Of a stretch of 64,000 nucleotides of DNA, positions 34,954 through 43,588 are shown in pieces. The stretch's first letter is position 1. Every line of letters starts with the position of its first letter. The stretch spans positions 2,728,001-2,792,000 of the forward strand of contig NZ_JACCBJ010000001.1 of the NCBI RefSeq assembly GCF_013408745.1, given 5' to 3'. The stretch is from Leifsonia soli. GTDB taxonomy: Bacteria; Actinomycetota; Actinomycetes; Actinomycetales; Microbacteriaceae. A program made the position numbers and the translations under genes. The notes beneath the pieces were generated by a model, which was not told the origin of the DNA, made no database searches, and saw only the letters and a program-made list of their open reading frames with translations.

Positions 34954-35928
34954 GTGAGCCAGGAATCGACGGGCAGCGACTACGACGTGCTGACGATGGG
35001 CCGGGTCGGCGTCGACCTCTACCCGCTGCAGGACGGCGTCGGGCTGGAAGACGTCACGACGTTCGGCAAGTACCTCGGCGGGAGCGCCGCCAATGTGGCC
35101 GTCGCCGCCGCCCGGCACGGCCGATCCGCCGCGCTGATCTCGGCGACGGGCGACGATCCGTTCGGCCGCTATGTGCACCGCGAACTCCGGCGCCTCGGGG
35201 TCTCGGACGCGTTCGTCGGCGTCGCGCCTGCGCTGCCGACCCCGGTGACCTTCTGCGAGATCTTCCCCCCGGACGACTTCCCGATCTACTTCTACCGCAA
35301 GCCGAAGGCGCCGGATCTGACCGTGACGGCGGAAGCGCTGGACCTCGACGCGGTCTCGCGGGCGCGCGTGTTCTGGGCGACGGTCACGGGGCTGAGCGAA
35401 GAACCGAGCCGGAGCGCCCACCACCGCGCGTGGCAGGCGAGGGACCGTGCCGGGTTCACCATCCTCGACCTGGACTACCGCGAGGTCTTCTGGGACTCGG
35501 CAGAGCACGCATCCGCGGAGATCGAGCGCGCTCTCCCTCACATCACCATCGCCGTGGGCAACCGCGAGGAATGCGCGGTCGCGGTCGGCGAGACCGACCC
35601 GAGGCGCGCCGCCGATGCGCTTCTCGAACGGGGAGTCGAGCTCGCGATCGTGAAGCAGGGGCCGAAGGGGGTGCTGGCCAGGACCGCGACCGAAACGGTC
35701 GAGGTGCCGCCGTTCCCGGTGGAGGTGGTCAACGGCCTCGGGGCGGGCGACGGATTCGGCGGCGCGCTCTGCCACGGGCTCCTCGAAGGGTGGCCCCTCG
35801 AGCGCATCCTGAGTTTCGCCAACGTCGCCGGGGCGATCGTCGCCTCCCGGCGCGAGTGCTCGACCGCCATGCCGACCACGTCGGAAGTGGACGCCCTCCT
35901 CGTCGGGGGCGCGCATGCTGCGCTCTGA
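34954..35928 (+). CDS. iolC: 5-dehydro-2-deoxygluconokinase
   Basis: A 324-residue PfkB/ribokinase-family kinase of myo-inositol catabolism. It has 'MGRVGVDLYPLQDGVGL', 'FGKYLGGSAANVAVAAARHG' (sugar site), 'FYRKPKAPDL', 'NREECAVAVGE' and the catalytic 'NGLGAGDGFGGAL' (GAGD Asp). GTG at 34954 is chosen: it has GGGTGGG upstream, and the earlier in-frame TTG lies in the operator. It phosphorylates 2-deoxy-5-keto-D-gluconate. The stop overlaps the following gene by 14 bp. Confidence 0.93.
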   Translation: MSQESTGSDYDVLTMGRVGVDLYPLQDGVGLEDVTTFGKYLGGSAANVAVAAARHGRSAALISATGDDPFGRYVHRELRRLGVSDAFVGVAPALPTPVTFCEIFPPDDFPIYFYRKPKAPDLTVTAEALDLDAVSRARVFWATVTGLSEEPSRSAHHRAWQARDRAGFTILDLDYREVFWDSAEHASAEIERALPHITIAVGNREECAVAVGETDPRRAADALLERGVELAIVKQGPKGVLARTATETVEVPPFPVEVVNGLGAGDGFGGALCHGLLEGWPLERILSFANVAGAIVASRRECSTAMPTTSEVDALLVGGAHAAL

Positions 35929-36859
35929 GAGCCGCGCGGCCGTCGAGACCCGCAGGCTGGACGAAGCCGACTTCGCCGAACTGCGCCGCAAGCGGGCGGA
36001 AGAGCCGGGGTGCCTGCGCAGCATCCTGGCGTCGCGGCAGCGTCGGCCGCTGATCCGGGACGACGGCCGCCTCTTCATCGTGGCAGCCGACCATCCGGCC
36101 CGCGGCGCGCTCGGCATCCGCGGCGACGAGCTCGCGATGGCCGACCGCTACGACCTGCTCGATCGCCTCGCGACCGCCCTGAGCCGGCCGGGTGTCGACG
36201 GGGTGCTCGGCACACCCGACATCATCGACGATCTCGCGTTGCTCGGCCTCCTCGACGACAAGATCGTGGTGGGCTCGATGAACCGCGGCGGCCTCCGCCA
36301 CGCGGTGTTCGAGATGGACGACCGGTTCACCGCCTACGACGTCGCCGGCATCGTGCGGGATCGGCTGGACTTCGCCAAGACCCTCCTGCGCATCAACCTC
36401 GGCGATGCCGGTTCCGTCGCCACCATCGAGGCGAACGCGCGCGCCGTCGACGACGCGGCCGCCGCGCAGGTGCCGATCATGCTGGAGCCGTTCATCAGCG
36501 ACTGGGTGAACGGGCGGGTGGTCAACGACCTCAGCACCGACGCCGTGATCCGGTCCATCGCGATCGCCGGCGGGCTGGGGACGACCTCCGTCTACACCTG
36601 GCTGAAGCTTCCCGTCGTGCCCGACATGGAGCGCGTCATGGCCACGACGACACTCCCCACCCTGCTGCTCGGCGGGGAGGCGAGAGCGGGAGAAGACGAG
36701 GTGTTCGAGCTCTGGGAGGGCGCCCTGCGCCTTCCGGGCGTGCGGGGGCTGGTCGCGGGACGGAGCCTGATCTACCCCTCCGACGGCGACGTGGCCTCGG
36801 CCGTCGACCGGGCCGCAGCACTCGTCCATGCTCCCGGCCGGGCCATCCTCAGGCCATGA
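35915..36859 (+). CDS. Cgl0158-family (beta/alpha)8 barrel protein of the inositol cluster
   Basis: A 314-residue aldolase-like barrel: 'LFIVAADHPARGALGIRGDELAMADRYDLLDRLATAL', 'KIVVGSMNRGGLRHAVFEMDDRFTAYD', 'LRINLGD', 'IMLEPFISDW', 'TSVYTWLKLPVV' and 'LLLGGEARAGEDEVF'. It fits the actinobacterial Cgl0158-like family found between iolC and iolB, probably the aldolase that cleaves 2-deoxy-5-keto-gluconate 6-phosphate (IolJ step); that reaction is inferred from location. It overlaps iolC by 14 bp and iolB by ATGA. Confidence 0.85.
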   Translation: MLRSESRAAVETRRLDEADFAELRRKRAEEPGCLRSILASRQRRPLIRDDGRLFIVAADHPARGALGIRGDELAMADRYDLLDRLATALSRPGVDGVLGTPDIIDDLALLGLLDDKIVVGSMNRGGLRHAVFEMDDRFTAYDVAGIVRDRLDFAKTLLRINLGDAGSVATIEANARAVDDAAAAQVPIMLEPFISDWVNGRVVNDLSTDAVIRSIAIAGGLGTTSVYTWLKLPVVPDMERVMATTTLPTLLLGGEARAGEDEVFELWEGALRLPGVRGLVAGRSLIYPSDGDVASAVDRAAALVHAPGRAILRP

Positions 36860-36909
36860 CACAGCCTCACGCCATGACACAGCCTCACGCCATCACCCAT
36901 CCTCACGCC
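36856..36909 (+). repeat. 18-bp tandem repeat at the 5' end of iolB
   Basis: Two identical 18-bp units (36856-36873, 36874-36891) and a third diverged copy (36892-36909) encode MTQPHA, MTQPHA and ITHPHA. A change in copy number keeps the frame. Confidence 0.95.
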
Positions 36910-37827
36910 AGGACACAGCGGAACGAATGGTTCTTCCCCCGCGGCCGCCTCGCCCGGGGCGCCTGGGAGTCGGTCGTCGACTCCCGCATCCCCGGATGGC
37001 GGCACACCGGGCTTCGGATCGCGGACCTGGCGGAGGGGGACGCGGCGTCCCTCGAAGCGGATGCGGTGGAGCGGCTGGTCATCCCGCTGGCAGGCCGCTT
37101 CACGGTGACGCACGACGGCGGATCGACCCAGCTCGCCGGCCGGCCCTCGGTGTTCGCGGGCCCGACCGATGTGCTCTACCTCGGGACGCAGACCGCCGCG
37201 TCGGTCAGCGGCGTCGGCCGCGTGGCCGTCGCCGAGGCGCCCGCGTCGGTCTTCCACCCCGCGCAGCACATCCGTCGCGACGACGTGCCCGTTGAACTGC
37301 GCGGGGCCGGAGCCAGCAGCCGCCAGGTGCACAACGTCGGGACGCCGGACATCCTCGACGCCGATCGCTTCATCGTGTGCGAGGTCATCACCCCGTCCGG
37401 GAACTGGTCGTCGTATCCGCCGCACAAGCACGACGCCCGCAGCGAGAGCGAATCCCGGCTCGAGGAGATCTACTACTTCGAGAGCGCGCTCTCGCGGTCC
37501 ATCGCGGACGCCTCCGCTCCGCAGGAGGCGGACCCGTTCGGCTACCTGCGGACCTCCTCGTCCGAAGCCGGAGACATCGACACGCTCGCCGAGGTGCGCA
37601 CCGGCGACATCGGCCTCGTGCCGTACGGCTGGCACGGACCCTGTGTCGCCGCGCCCGGCTACGACCTGTACTACCTGAACGTCATGGCGGGACCGGACCC
37701 CGAGCGCGTCTGGAACATCAGCGACCACCCCGCGCACGCCTGGGTCCGCACGACGTGGGAGAGCCAGGACACCGATCCGCGACTCCCCTATCTGCCGACG
37801 ACCGATCGAAGTGGAGAGCACCGATGA
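36856..37827 (+). CDS. iolB: 5-deoxy-glucuronate isomerase
   Basis: A 323-residue bicupin. After an unusual His/Pro-rich N-terminus (three tandem copies of a six-residue unit), the IolB core begins 'NEWFFPRGRLARGAWESV'; the metal site lies in 'WSSYPPHKHDARSESESRLEEIYYF' and the late 'PYGWHGPCVAAPGYDLYYLNVMAG'. It isomerises 5-deoxy-glucuronate to 2-deoxy-5-keto-gluconate. Either ATG (36856 or 36874) could start translation because the repeat includes the start codon; 36856 overlaps the upstream stop. Confidence 0.92.
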   Translation: MTQPHAMTQPHAITHPHARTQRNEWFFPRGRLARGAWESVVDSRIPGWRHTGLRIADLAEGDAASLEADAVERLVIPLAGRFTVTHDGGSTQLAGRPSVFAGPTDVLYLGTQTAASVSGVGRVAVAEAPASVFHPAQHIRRDDVPVELRGAGASSRQVHNVGTPDILDADRFIVCEVITPSGNWSSYPPHKHDARSESESRLEEIYYFESALSRSIADASAPQEADPFGYLRTSSSEAGDIDTLAEVRTGDIGLVPYGWHGPCVAAPGYDLYYLNVMAGPDPERVWNISDHPAHAWVRTTWESQDTDPRLPYLPTTDRSGEHR

Positions 37828-39716
37828 CGACCAGAAGGATGACCGTCAGCCAGGCCCTCGTGGAGTTCCTCTCCCGCCAGTGGACGGTGGACGGCGACCA
37901 CCGGGAGCGGACGATCGCCGGGACGTTCGGCATCTTCGGGCACGGCAACGTCGCCGGGATCGGACAGGCCCTCCTGCAGCTGGAGCGTGAGCACCCCGGT
38001 CTGATGCCGTATCACCAGGCGCGCAACGAACAGGCCATGGTCCACCAGTCGGTGGGCTACGCCCGGATGCGCCGCCGGCTCGGCACCATGGCGAGCGCGG
38101 CATCCGTCGGCCCGGGAGCCGCCAACATGCTGACCGGCGCGGCGCTGGCGACGGCCAATCGCCTCCCGGCCCTCCTCCTCCCGAGCGACACCTTCGCCAC
38201 CCGCGTCGCCGATCCGGTGCTGCAGCAGCTGGAGCTGCCGCACGATCCCGGCATCTCGGTCAACGACGCATTCCGCCCGCTGTCCCGGTTCTTCGACCGG
38301 GTCCAGCGGCCCGAGCAGCTCTACTCGATCGCCCTCCAGGCCATGCGGGTGCTGACCGACCCGGCCGAGACCGGTGCGGTGACGATCGCGCTGCCGGAGG
38401 ACGTGCAGGCGGAGGCGCTGGATGTCCCGCTCGAGTTCCTGCAGGAACGCGAATGGCACCTCCGCCGGCCGCTCCCCGAGCGCGGGGCGCTGGACCGCGC
38501 CGTCCGCGCCATCCGCGCCGCGTCCCGGCCGCTGATCGTCGCGGGCGGCGGCGTGCTGTACTCCGGAGCGGAGGATGCGCTCCGAGCGTTGGCGGAGGCG
38601 ACCGGCATCCCAGTGGGGACGACGCAGGCGGGCGGCGGCTCCCTCGCCTGGGACCACCCGCAGTACCTCGGCGGCGTCGGCGCCACCGGCACGACTCCGG
38701 CCAACCGCGCGGCGGCGGCCGCGGACGTGGTGATCGGGGTCGGCACCAGGTACAGCGATTTCACCACCGCCAGCCGCAGCGCCTTCCAGAATCCCGACGT
38801 GGTCTTCGTCAACATCAACGTCGCCGCGTTCGACGCGTACAAGCACGGGTCGCAGCTCCCCGTCGTCGCCGATGCGCGGGAGGCGCTGGTCGCGCTCCGC
38901 GCAGAACTCGACGGATACCGGGTCGACGACGATGTCGCGGACGAGCTCCGACGCCTCCTGGCCGAATGGAACACCACGGTCGACGCTGCGTTCCGCGGCT
39001 CGGGTGCCGACCTGCCCGGCCAGCCGGAGATCATCGGCGCCGTCCAGGCGGCCACCGACCCGCGCGACGTCGTCGTGCAGGCCGCCGGTTCGCTCCCCGG
39101 CGACCTGCACAAGCTGTGGCGGGTGCGGGATCCGCTCGGCTACCACGTCGAGTACGCCTTCTCCTGCATGGGCTACGAGATCGCGGGCGGCCTCGGGGTG
39201 AAGCGCGCGGCGCCCGACCGCGATGTCGTCGTCCTGGTCGGGGACGGCTCCTACCTGATGCTCCACACTGAGCTGGTCACGGCCGTCGCCGAGGGCATCA
39301 AGATCATCGTCGTCCTCGTGCAGAACCACGGGTACGCGTCGATCGGGCACCTGAGCGAGACGGTCGGCTCGGAGCGATACGGGACGCGCTTCCGCCGGCA
39401 GAGCCCGCAGGGCGACCTCGACGGCGAGGTCCTCCCCGTCGACCTGGCGGCCAACGCCCGCAGCTACGGGGTCGACGTCATCGCGGTGGAGCCCGGCCCG
39501 GACGCCGTCGGCCGGCTCCGGGCGGCCGTGTCGCAGGCCAAGGCGTCGAAGAGGACGACGCTCATCCACATCGACAGCGACCCTCTGGCCTACGCACCCG
39601 ACGGGGAGGGATGGTGGGACGTCCCCGTCGCGGCGACATCGACGTCGGAGACCACCCGCGCGGCGCGGGAGGCGTACGAGCAGCAGCGCACACGCCAGCG
39701 CCCGCTGCTGGGCTGA
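37824..39716 (+). CDS. iolD: 3D-(3,5/4)-trihydroxycyclohexane-1,2-dione acylhydrolase
   Basis: A 630-residue ThDP-dependent enzyme. The N-terminal Pyr domain has 'GIFGHGNVAGIGQALLQ' and the glutamate-type 'RNEQAMVHQSVGYARM'; the central domain follows; the C-terminal PP domain has the ThDP motif 'VVLVGDGSYLMLHTELVTAVAEGIKIIVVLVQNHGY'. It hydrolytically opens the inositol ring dione to 5-deoxy-glucuronate, the substrate of iolB. ATGA overlap with iolB. Genes iolG, iolE and iolA are not in the window. Confidence 0.94.
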   Translation: MTTRRMTVSQALVEFLSRQWTVDGDHRERTIAGTFGIFGHGNVAGIGQALLQLEREHPGLMPYHQARNEQAMVHQSVGYARMRRRLGTMASAASVGPGAANMLTGAALATANRLPALLLPSDTFATRVADPVLQQLELPHDPGISVNDAFRPLSRFFDRVQRPEQLYSIALQAMRVLTDPAETGAVTIALPEDVQAEALDVPLEFLQEREWHLRRPLPERGALDRAVRAIRAASRPLIVAGGGVLYSGAEDALRALAEATGIPVGTTQAGGGSLAWDHPQYLGGVGATGTTPANRAAAAADVVIGVGTRYSDFTTASRSAFQNPDVVFVNINVAAFDAYKHGSQLPVVADAREALVALRAELDGYRVDDDVADELRRLLAEWNTTVDAAFRGSGADLPGQPEIIGAVQAATDPRDVVVQAAGSLPGDLHKLWRVRDPLGYHVEYAFSCMGYEIAGGLGVKRAAPDRDVVVLVGDGSYLMLHTELVTAVAEGIKIIVVLVQNHGYASIGHLSETVGSERYGTRFRRQSPQGDLDGEVLPVDLAANARSYGVDVIAVEPGPDAVGRLRAAVSQAKASKRTTLIHIDSDPLAYAPDGEGWWDVPVAATSTSETTRAAREAYEQQRTRQRPLLG

Positions 39717-39731
39717 GCAGACCGGCGCTGG

Positions 39732-40493
39732 TCAGCGGTTGACCAGGGTCACCTCGAACGAATACCGGTCGGGGCGGTAGCAGTGCTGACCGAACTCGAC
39801 AGCGCGACCGGAGTTGTCGAAGACCGTCCGCGACATGGTCAGCACGGCGCTTCCCCGCCGGATGCCGAGCAGGGCCGCCTCCTCCGCCGTCGCCTCGCGA
39901 GCCCCGATGCGCTGGTTGGCGACGCGCATGGTGACTCCTCGCGCGCGCAGGAGCTGGTAGAGACCGTGGCCGGCGAGGTCCCCCTCGGCGAGGTCGGAGA
40001 ACTCGGTGGGCAGTGTGTTCTCGAGGATGGCGATCGGCACGCCGTCGGCCAGGCGCAGACGCCTCAGATGGAGGGTGGCACTGCCGGGTGCGATGTCCAG
40101 GATGGCGGCGGCGTGCGCGTCCGCGGGGACGACGGCGCAGTCCAGGATCCTCGTCTCCGGCGTCTGTCCCGAGCTCTCGAGGTCTTCGTAGAGGCTGCTC
40201 AGCTCCACGTTGCGCGTCACCCGGCCGTGGACGACCTGCGTGCCCACCCCGCGACGGCGGACCAGCAGCCCCTTGTCGACGAGCTCCTGGATGGCGCGCC
40301 GGATCGTGGGGCGCGACAGGCCGAGCCGGAGACCCAGCGCCACCTCGTTCTCCAGCCGGGCGCCGGCGGGAAGCGTCCCCTCGGTGATCGCCTTCTCGAG
40401 CCGGCTCGCGACCTGGTAGTACATCGGCACCGGGCCGGAACGCTCCAGGTCGAGGAAGAGGTCAGCAGGCAGCGGATGCTCTGCTTGGACCAT
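39732..40493 (-). CDS. GntR-family regulator with UTRA domain
   Basis: A 253-residue HutC-type regulator. N-terminal winged HTH: 'MYYQVASRLEKAITEGTLPAGARLENEVALGLRLGLSRPTIRRAIQELVDKGLLVRRRGVGTQVV'. The UTRA ligand domain follows from about residue 90 ('LSSLYEDLESSGQTPETRIL' to 'FGQHCYRPDRYSFEVTL'). ATG 40493 has GGAGG 5 nt upstream; an in-frame TTG at 40529 is less likely. It is convergent with iolD and so is a good candidate inositol-pathway regulator (IolR-like), although the ROK protein lies nearer iolC. Confidence 0.88.
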   Translation of the reverse strand: MVQAEHPLPADLFLDLERSGPVPMYYQVASRLEKAITEGTLPAGARLENEVALGLRLGLSRPTIRRAIQELVDKGLLVRRRGVGTQVVHGRVTRNVELSSLYEDLESSGQTPETRILDCAVVPADAHAAAILDIAPGSATLHLRRLRLADGVPIAILENTLPTEFSDLAEGDLAGHGLYQLLRARGVTMRVANQRIGAREATAEEAALLGIRRGSAVLTMSRTVFDNSGRAVEFGQHCYRPDRYSFEVTLVNR

Positions 40494-40596
40494 CTGCGCC
40501 TCCGGGCCGCTCGAAGAATGTGCTGACAATGACGCTTCGTATTGTGGCAGACCGGCGGCACGCTCCGCGCTCGACTCGACCGCGCGGTGCCCGCGC

Positions 40597-42384
40597 CTAG
40601 CTCCGGCGCGGCTTGCGCGGCGGCCGGTCGTCGCGCTGCCGGTCGTCGCGCGGCCCGGCGTCCCGGCGTCCTCCGCTTCCGCGGTCGGGGCGGAGCTGGA
40701 TCAGCTTCCCGCCGATCCGCGTCCCCGTCAGGCGGGACAAGGTCTCGGCGGGCAGGTCGGCCGGGAGTTCGACGATGCTGAACTCGGGCATGATCCGGAT
40801 GTGGCCGAAGTCCTCGCGGCTCAGACCGCCCTCGTTGGCGAGCGCACCGACGATCTGGCGCGGCTCCACCTTCTGGCGCTTCCCGACCTCGAGGCGGTAC
40901 GGCGCCATGCGGGTGTCGTTCCGCACGCGTCGGGCCGGGCGCTCGCCCCGCGCGCCGGATGCCGCCCGGTCGCCGCGGTCGCCGCGCGAGTCGCGCTCCA
41001 CGGGCTGGGACAGTTCGTCGCGCGCACTGAGGAGCAGCGGCTCGTCGCCCTGCGCGACGACGGCGAGCGCCGCCGCGACGTCCGCCTCCGGCACGTCGTG
41101 GTGCTCGACATAGTGCCCGATGATGTCGCGGAAGCGCGAGATGCGCTCCTCCTGCGCGAGTGCCTGCGTGATCGCGTCGTCGAAGCGGGCGAGGCGGGTC
41201 ACGTTGACGTCGTCGACGCTGGGAAGCTGCATCTGCGTGAGCGGCTGGCGGGTGGCCTTCTCGATCGCCGTGAGGAGCCGGCGCTCGCGCGGCGTGACGA
41301 AGCTGATGGCCGCGCCGCTCCGGCCGGCGCGGCCCGTGCGGCCGATCCGGTGCACGTACGACTCGGTGTCGACGGGGATGTCGAAGTTGACCACGTGGCT
41401 GATGCGTTCGACGTCCAGGCCGCGCGCGGCCACATCCGTCGCCACCAGGATGTCGAGCTTGCCGGACTTGAGCTGATCGACGGTCCGCTCCCGCTGGGCC
41501 TGCGCGACGTCGCCGTTGATCGCGGCGGCGGAGTACCCGCGGGCGCGCAACCGCTCGGCGAGCGTCTCCGTCTCGTTCTTGGTGCGGACGAAGACGATCA
41601 TCCCCTCGAAGTTCTCGACCTCGAGGATGCGGGTGAGCGCGTCCACCTTCTGCGCGTAGGAGACGACGAGGTAGCGCTGCGTGGTGTTGGCCGAGGTCGT
41701 CGTCTTCGATTTGACGGTGATCTCTTCCGGGTCGTGCAGGTACTTCTTGGAGATCCGGCGGATCTGCGCGGGCATGGTCGCCGAGAAGAGGGCGACCTGC
41801 TTGTCGTCGGGGGTGTCGGCGAGGATGGTCTCCACATCCTCGGCGAACCCCATCTTCAGCATCTCGTCGGCCTCGTCCAGCACCAGGTAGCGCAGCTCCG
41901 AGAGGTCAAGCGTGCCCTTCTCCAGGTGGTCCATGATGCGGCCGGGCGTGCCGACCACGATGTGGACGCCCCGGCGCAGCGCGGAGAGCTGCACCCCGTA
42001 GCCCTGCCCGCCGTACACCGGCAGCAGGTGCACGCCCTTCATGTGGGTCGCGTAGCTCTCGAAGGCCTCGGCGACCTGCAGGGCCAGCTCGCGGGTGGGC
42101 GCCAGCACGAGCGCCTGCGGGCTCTTCTGCGACAGGTCGAGGCGGGAGAGGATGGGCAGCGCGAACGCGGCCGTCTTGCCGGTGCCGGTCTGGGCGAGCC
42201 CGACGACGTCGCGGCCCTCCAGCAGCAGGGGGATGGTCGCCGCCTGGATGGCGGACGGCGTCTCGTAGCCGACGTCTGCGAGGGCCTTCAGGACGGCGCC
42301 GTCCAGCCCCAGCGAGGAGAAGGTCGGTACGTCGGCGGTCTCAGCGTCGCTGTTCGCGGAATCTGGCGTGGTCACTCGATTCAC
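40597..42384 (-). CDS. DEAD-box RNA helicase (DeaD/CsdA-like)
   Basis: A 595-residue protein with the full helicase motif set: Q motif before 'PSAIQAATIP', motif I AQTGTGKT, 'PTRELALQ', 'TPGRIMDHL', DEAD box 'VLDEADEMLKMGF', 'SAT', and C-lobe 'VATDVAARGLDVERISHVVNFDIP', 'YVHRIGRTGRAG'. A DbpA-like RNA-binding domain (about 500-575) and a basic Arg/Gly/Asp tail follow. It unwinds structured RNA in cold adaptation or ribosome assembly. The GTG at 42384 has GGGGA upstream; the in-frame GTG at 42375 is an alternative. Confidence 0.92.
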   Translation of the reverse strand: MNRVTTPDSANSDAETADVPTFSSLGLDGAVLKALADVGYETPSAIQAATIPLLLEGRDVVGLAQTGTGKTAAFALPILSRLDLSQKSPQALVLAPTRELALQVAEAFESYATHMKGVHLLPVYGGQGYGVQLSALRRGVHIVVGTPGRIMDHLEKGTLDLSELRYLVLDEADEMLKMGFAEDVETILADTPDDKQVALFSATMPAQIRRISKKYLHDPEEITVKSKTTTSANTTQRYLVVSYAQKVDALTRILEVENFEGMIVFVRTKNETETLAERLRARGYSAAAINGDVAQAQRERTVDQLKSGKLDILVATDVAARGLDVERISHVVNFDIPVDTESYVHRIGRTGRAGRSGAAISFVTPRERRLLTAIEKATRQPLTQMQLPSVDDVNVTRLARFDDAITQALAQEERISRFRDIIGHYVEHHDVPEADVAAALAVVAQGDEPLLLSARDELSQPVERDSRGDRGDRAASGARGERPARRVRNDTRMAPYRLEVGKRQKVEPRQIVGALANEGGLSREDFGHIRIMPEFSIVELPADLPAETLSRLTGTRIGGKLIQLRPDRGSGGRRDAGPRDDRQRDDRPPRKPRRS

Positions 42385-42482
42385 GGTAGTCCCCGCAGAG
42401 GGTGGCGTGTTGCCGAAGTGCGAACAGGACCGCAGATCGGACCGCCGTAGACGCTGTCCACCGGGAGTGCGATGCTGTCGAG

Positions 42483-43172
42483 GTGAAGCTGCTGCTGACA
42501 TCCGGCGGTGTGACCAACGCCAGCATCCGCGCGGAGCTCGACCGCCAGCTCGGCAAGCCCGTCTCTGCGTGCCATGCGCTCGCGATCCCGACCGCACAGT
42601 GGGGTCACCCGCTGTGCGGGCCGGACTCGGCGCGCCGGTTCGTCGCGGCGGGGAGTGATCGCGACCTGACGGGATTGGGATGGGCGTCGGTCGGCCTGCT
42701 CGAGCTGACGGCGCTTCCCAGCATCCCGGCCGAGCGGTGGACGTCGTGGATCCGCGACGCGGACGCCCTTCTCGTGGATGGCGGGGACGCGACCTACCTC
42801 GCGCACTGGATGCGGGAGTCCGGCCTGGCCGACCTGCTGCCGACGCTCGACGACACGGTGTGGGTCGGGATCAGCGCAGGAAGCATGGCGATGACGCCCC
42901 GGATCGGCCACGACTTCGTCGAGTGGGCGGGTGCGGCCGACGACTCGACGCTCGGCATCGTCGACTTCGCGATCTACCCGCACTTGGACGTCTTCCCGTC
43001 GAACACCGTCGCTCACGCCGAGCGGTGGGTCGAGGACGTCGGGCTGCCCGCGTACGTGATCGACGACGAGACCGCGATCGCGATCGGCGACGACGGGATC
43101 CCCCACGTGATCTCCGAAGGCCGGTGGATCGAACTCCGCCCAGGGCAGCATCGCACCGCATCGCACCGCTGA
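42483..43172 (+). CDS. Peptidase E-like (S51) protein
   Basis: A 229-residue class-I-glutamine-amidotransferase-like protein of the S51 dipeptidase group. It begins 'VKLLLTSGGVTNASIRAEL' and carries the nucleophile elbow 'GISAGSMAM' with catalytic Ser, preceded by 'LLVDGGDATYLAHW'; a histidine lies in 'IYPHLD'. PepE cleaves Asp-X dipeptides; related proteins of unknown activity also exist. GTG start 98 bp from the divergent helicase gene. Confidence 0.82.
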   Translation: MKLLLTSGGVTNASIRAELDRQLGKPVSACHALAIPTAQWGHPLCGPDSARRFVAAGSDRDLTGLGWASVGLLELTALPSIPAERWTSWIRDADALLVDGGDATYLAHWMRESGLADLLPTLDDTVWVGISAGSMAMTPRIGHDFVEWAGAADDSTLGIVDFAIYPHLDVFPSNTVAHAERWVEDVGLPAYVIDDETAIAIGDDGIPHVISEGRWIELRPGQHRTASHR

Positions 43173-43267
43173 TCGCTAGGGCATTCCCAGGTGCCTTCCA
43201 TGCCGCGTAAGAATCCGCCAAGAATGCGTCGGGAGTCTGGAGGTACGGATCGAAACGGAGGTGCACG

Positions 43268-43588
43268 ATGGCCGCATTGGCACGAGGGAAGCGGATCGTC
43301 GCTTGGCTGACCGGGCTCGTCGGAGTGGGCAGTCTGATGGCGACCGGGGTCGTCTCGGGTGTGCTGCTCGGAGCGACGCACACGGCAGCCGGACAGAGCG
43401 GCACGTCGTCGACGAACTCTCCCACGCAGACCACGCCGTCGCAGGCGCCCTCGGAGGACTCCGGCGAATCCGGCGAGTCCGACGACTCCGCACAGCCCGC
43501 CGCACCCCAGCCGGCCGCACCGGCGGCCCCGGCCCCCGTTCAGCCGAGCCAGGGAGGGCAGAGCAGTGGCACATCCTCCGGCTCCTGA
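43268..43588 (+). CDS. Membrane-anchored Ser/Pro-rich small protein
   Basis: A 106-residue protein: one N-terminal transmembrane helix (residues about 8-38), then a low-complexity Ser/Thr/Glu tail turning to Ala/Pro. It sits where comparable clusters often have an FMN-binding-domain protein, but no FMN-binding fold or S/T-G-A-T flavinylation motif is visible. The 3' end overlaps the ApbE gene by 23 bp, so it belongs to the same operon. Possibly a truncated acceptor or a wall-spanning tether; function unknown. Confidence 0.65.
   Translation: MAALARGKRIVAWLTGLVGVGSLMATGVVSGVLLGATHTAAGQSGTSSTNSPTQTTPSQAPSEDSGESGESDDSAQPAAPQPAAPAAPAPVQPSQGGQSSGTSSGS

Noticed and set aside
36856..36909. CRISPR-like repeats
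   Set aside because: The units are contiguous with no spacers and are in frame with iolB; no cas genes are present.
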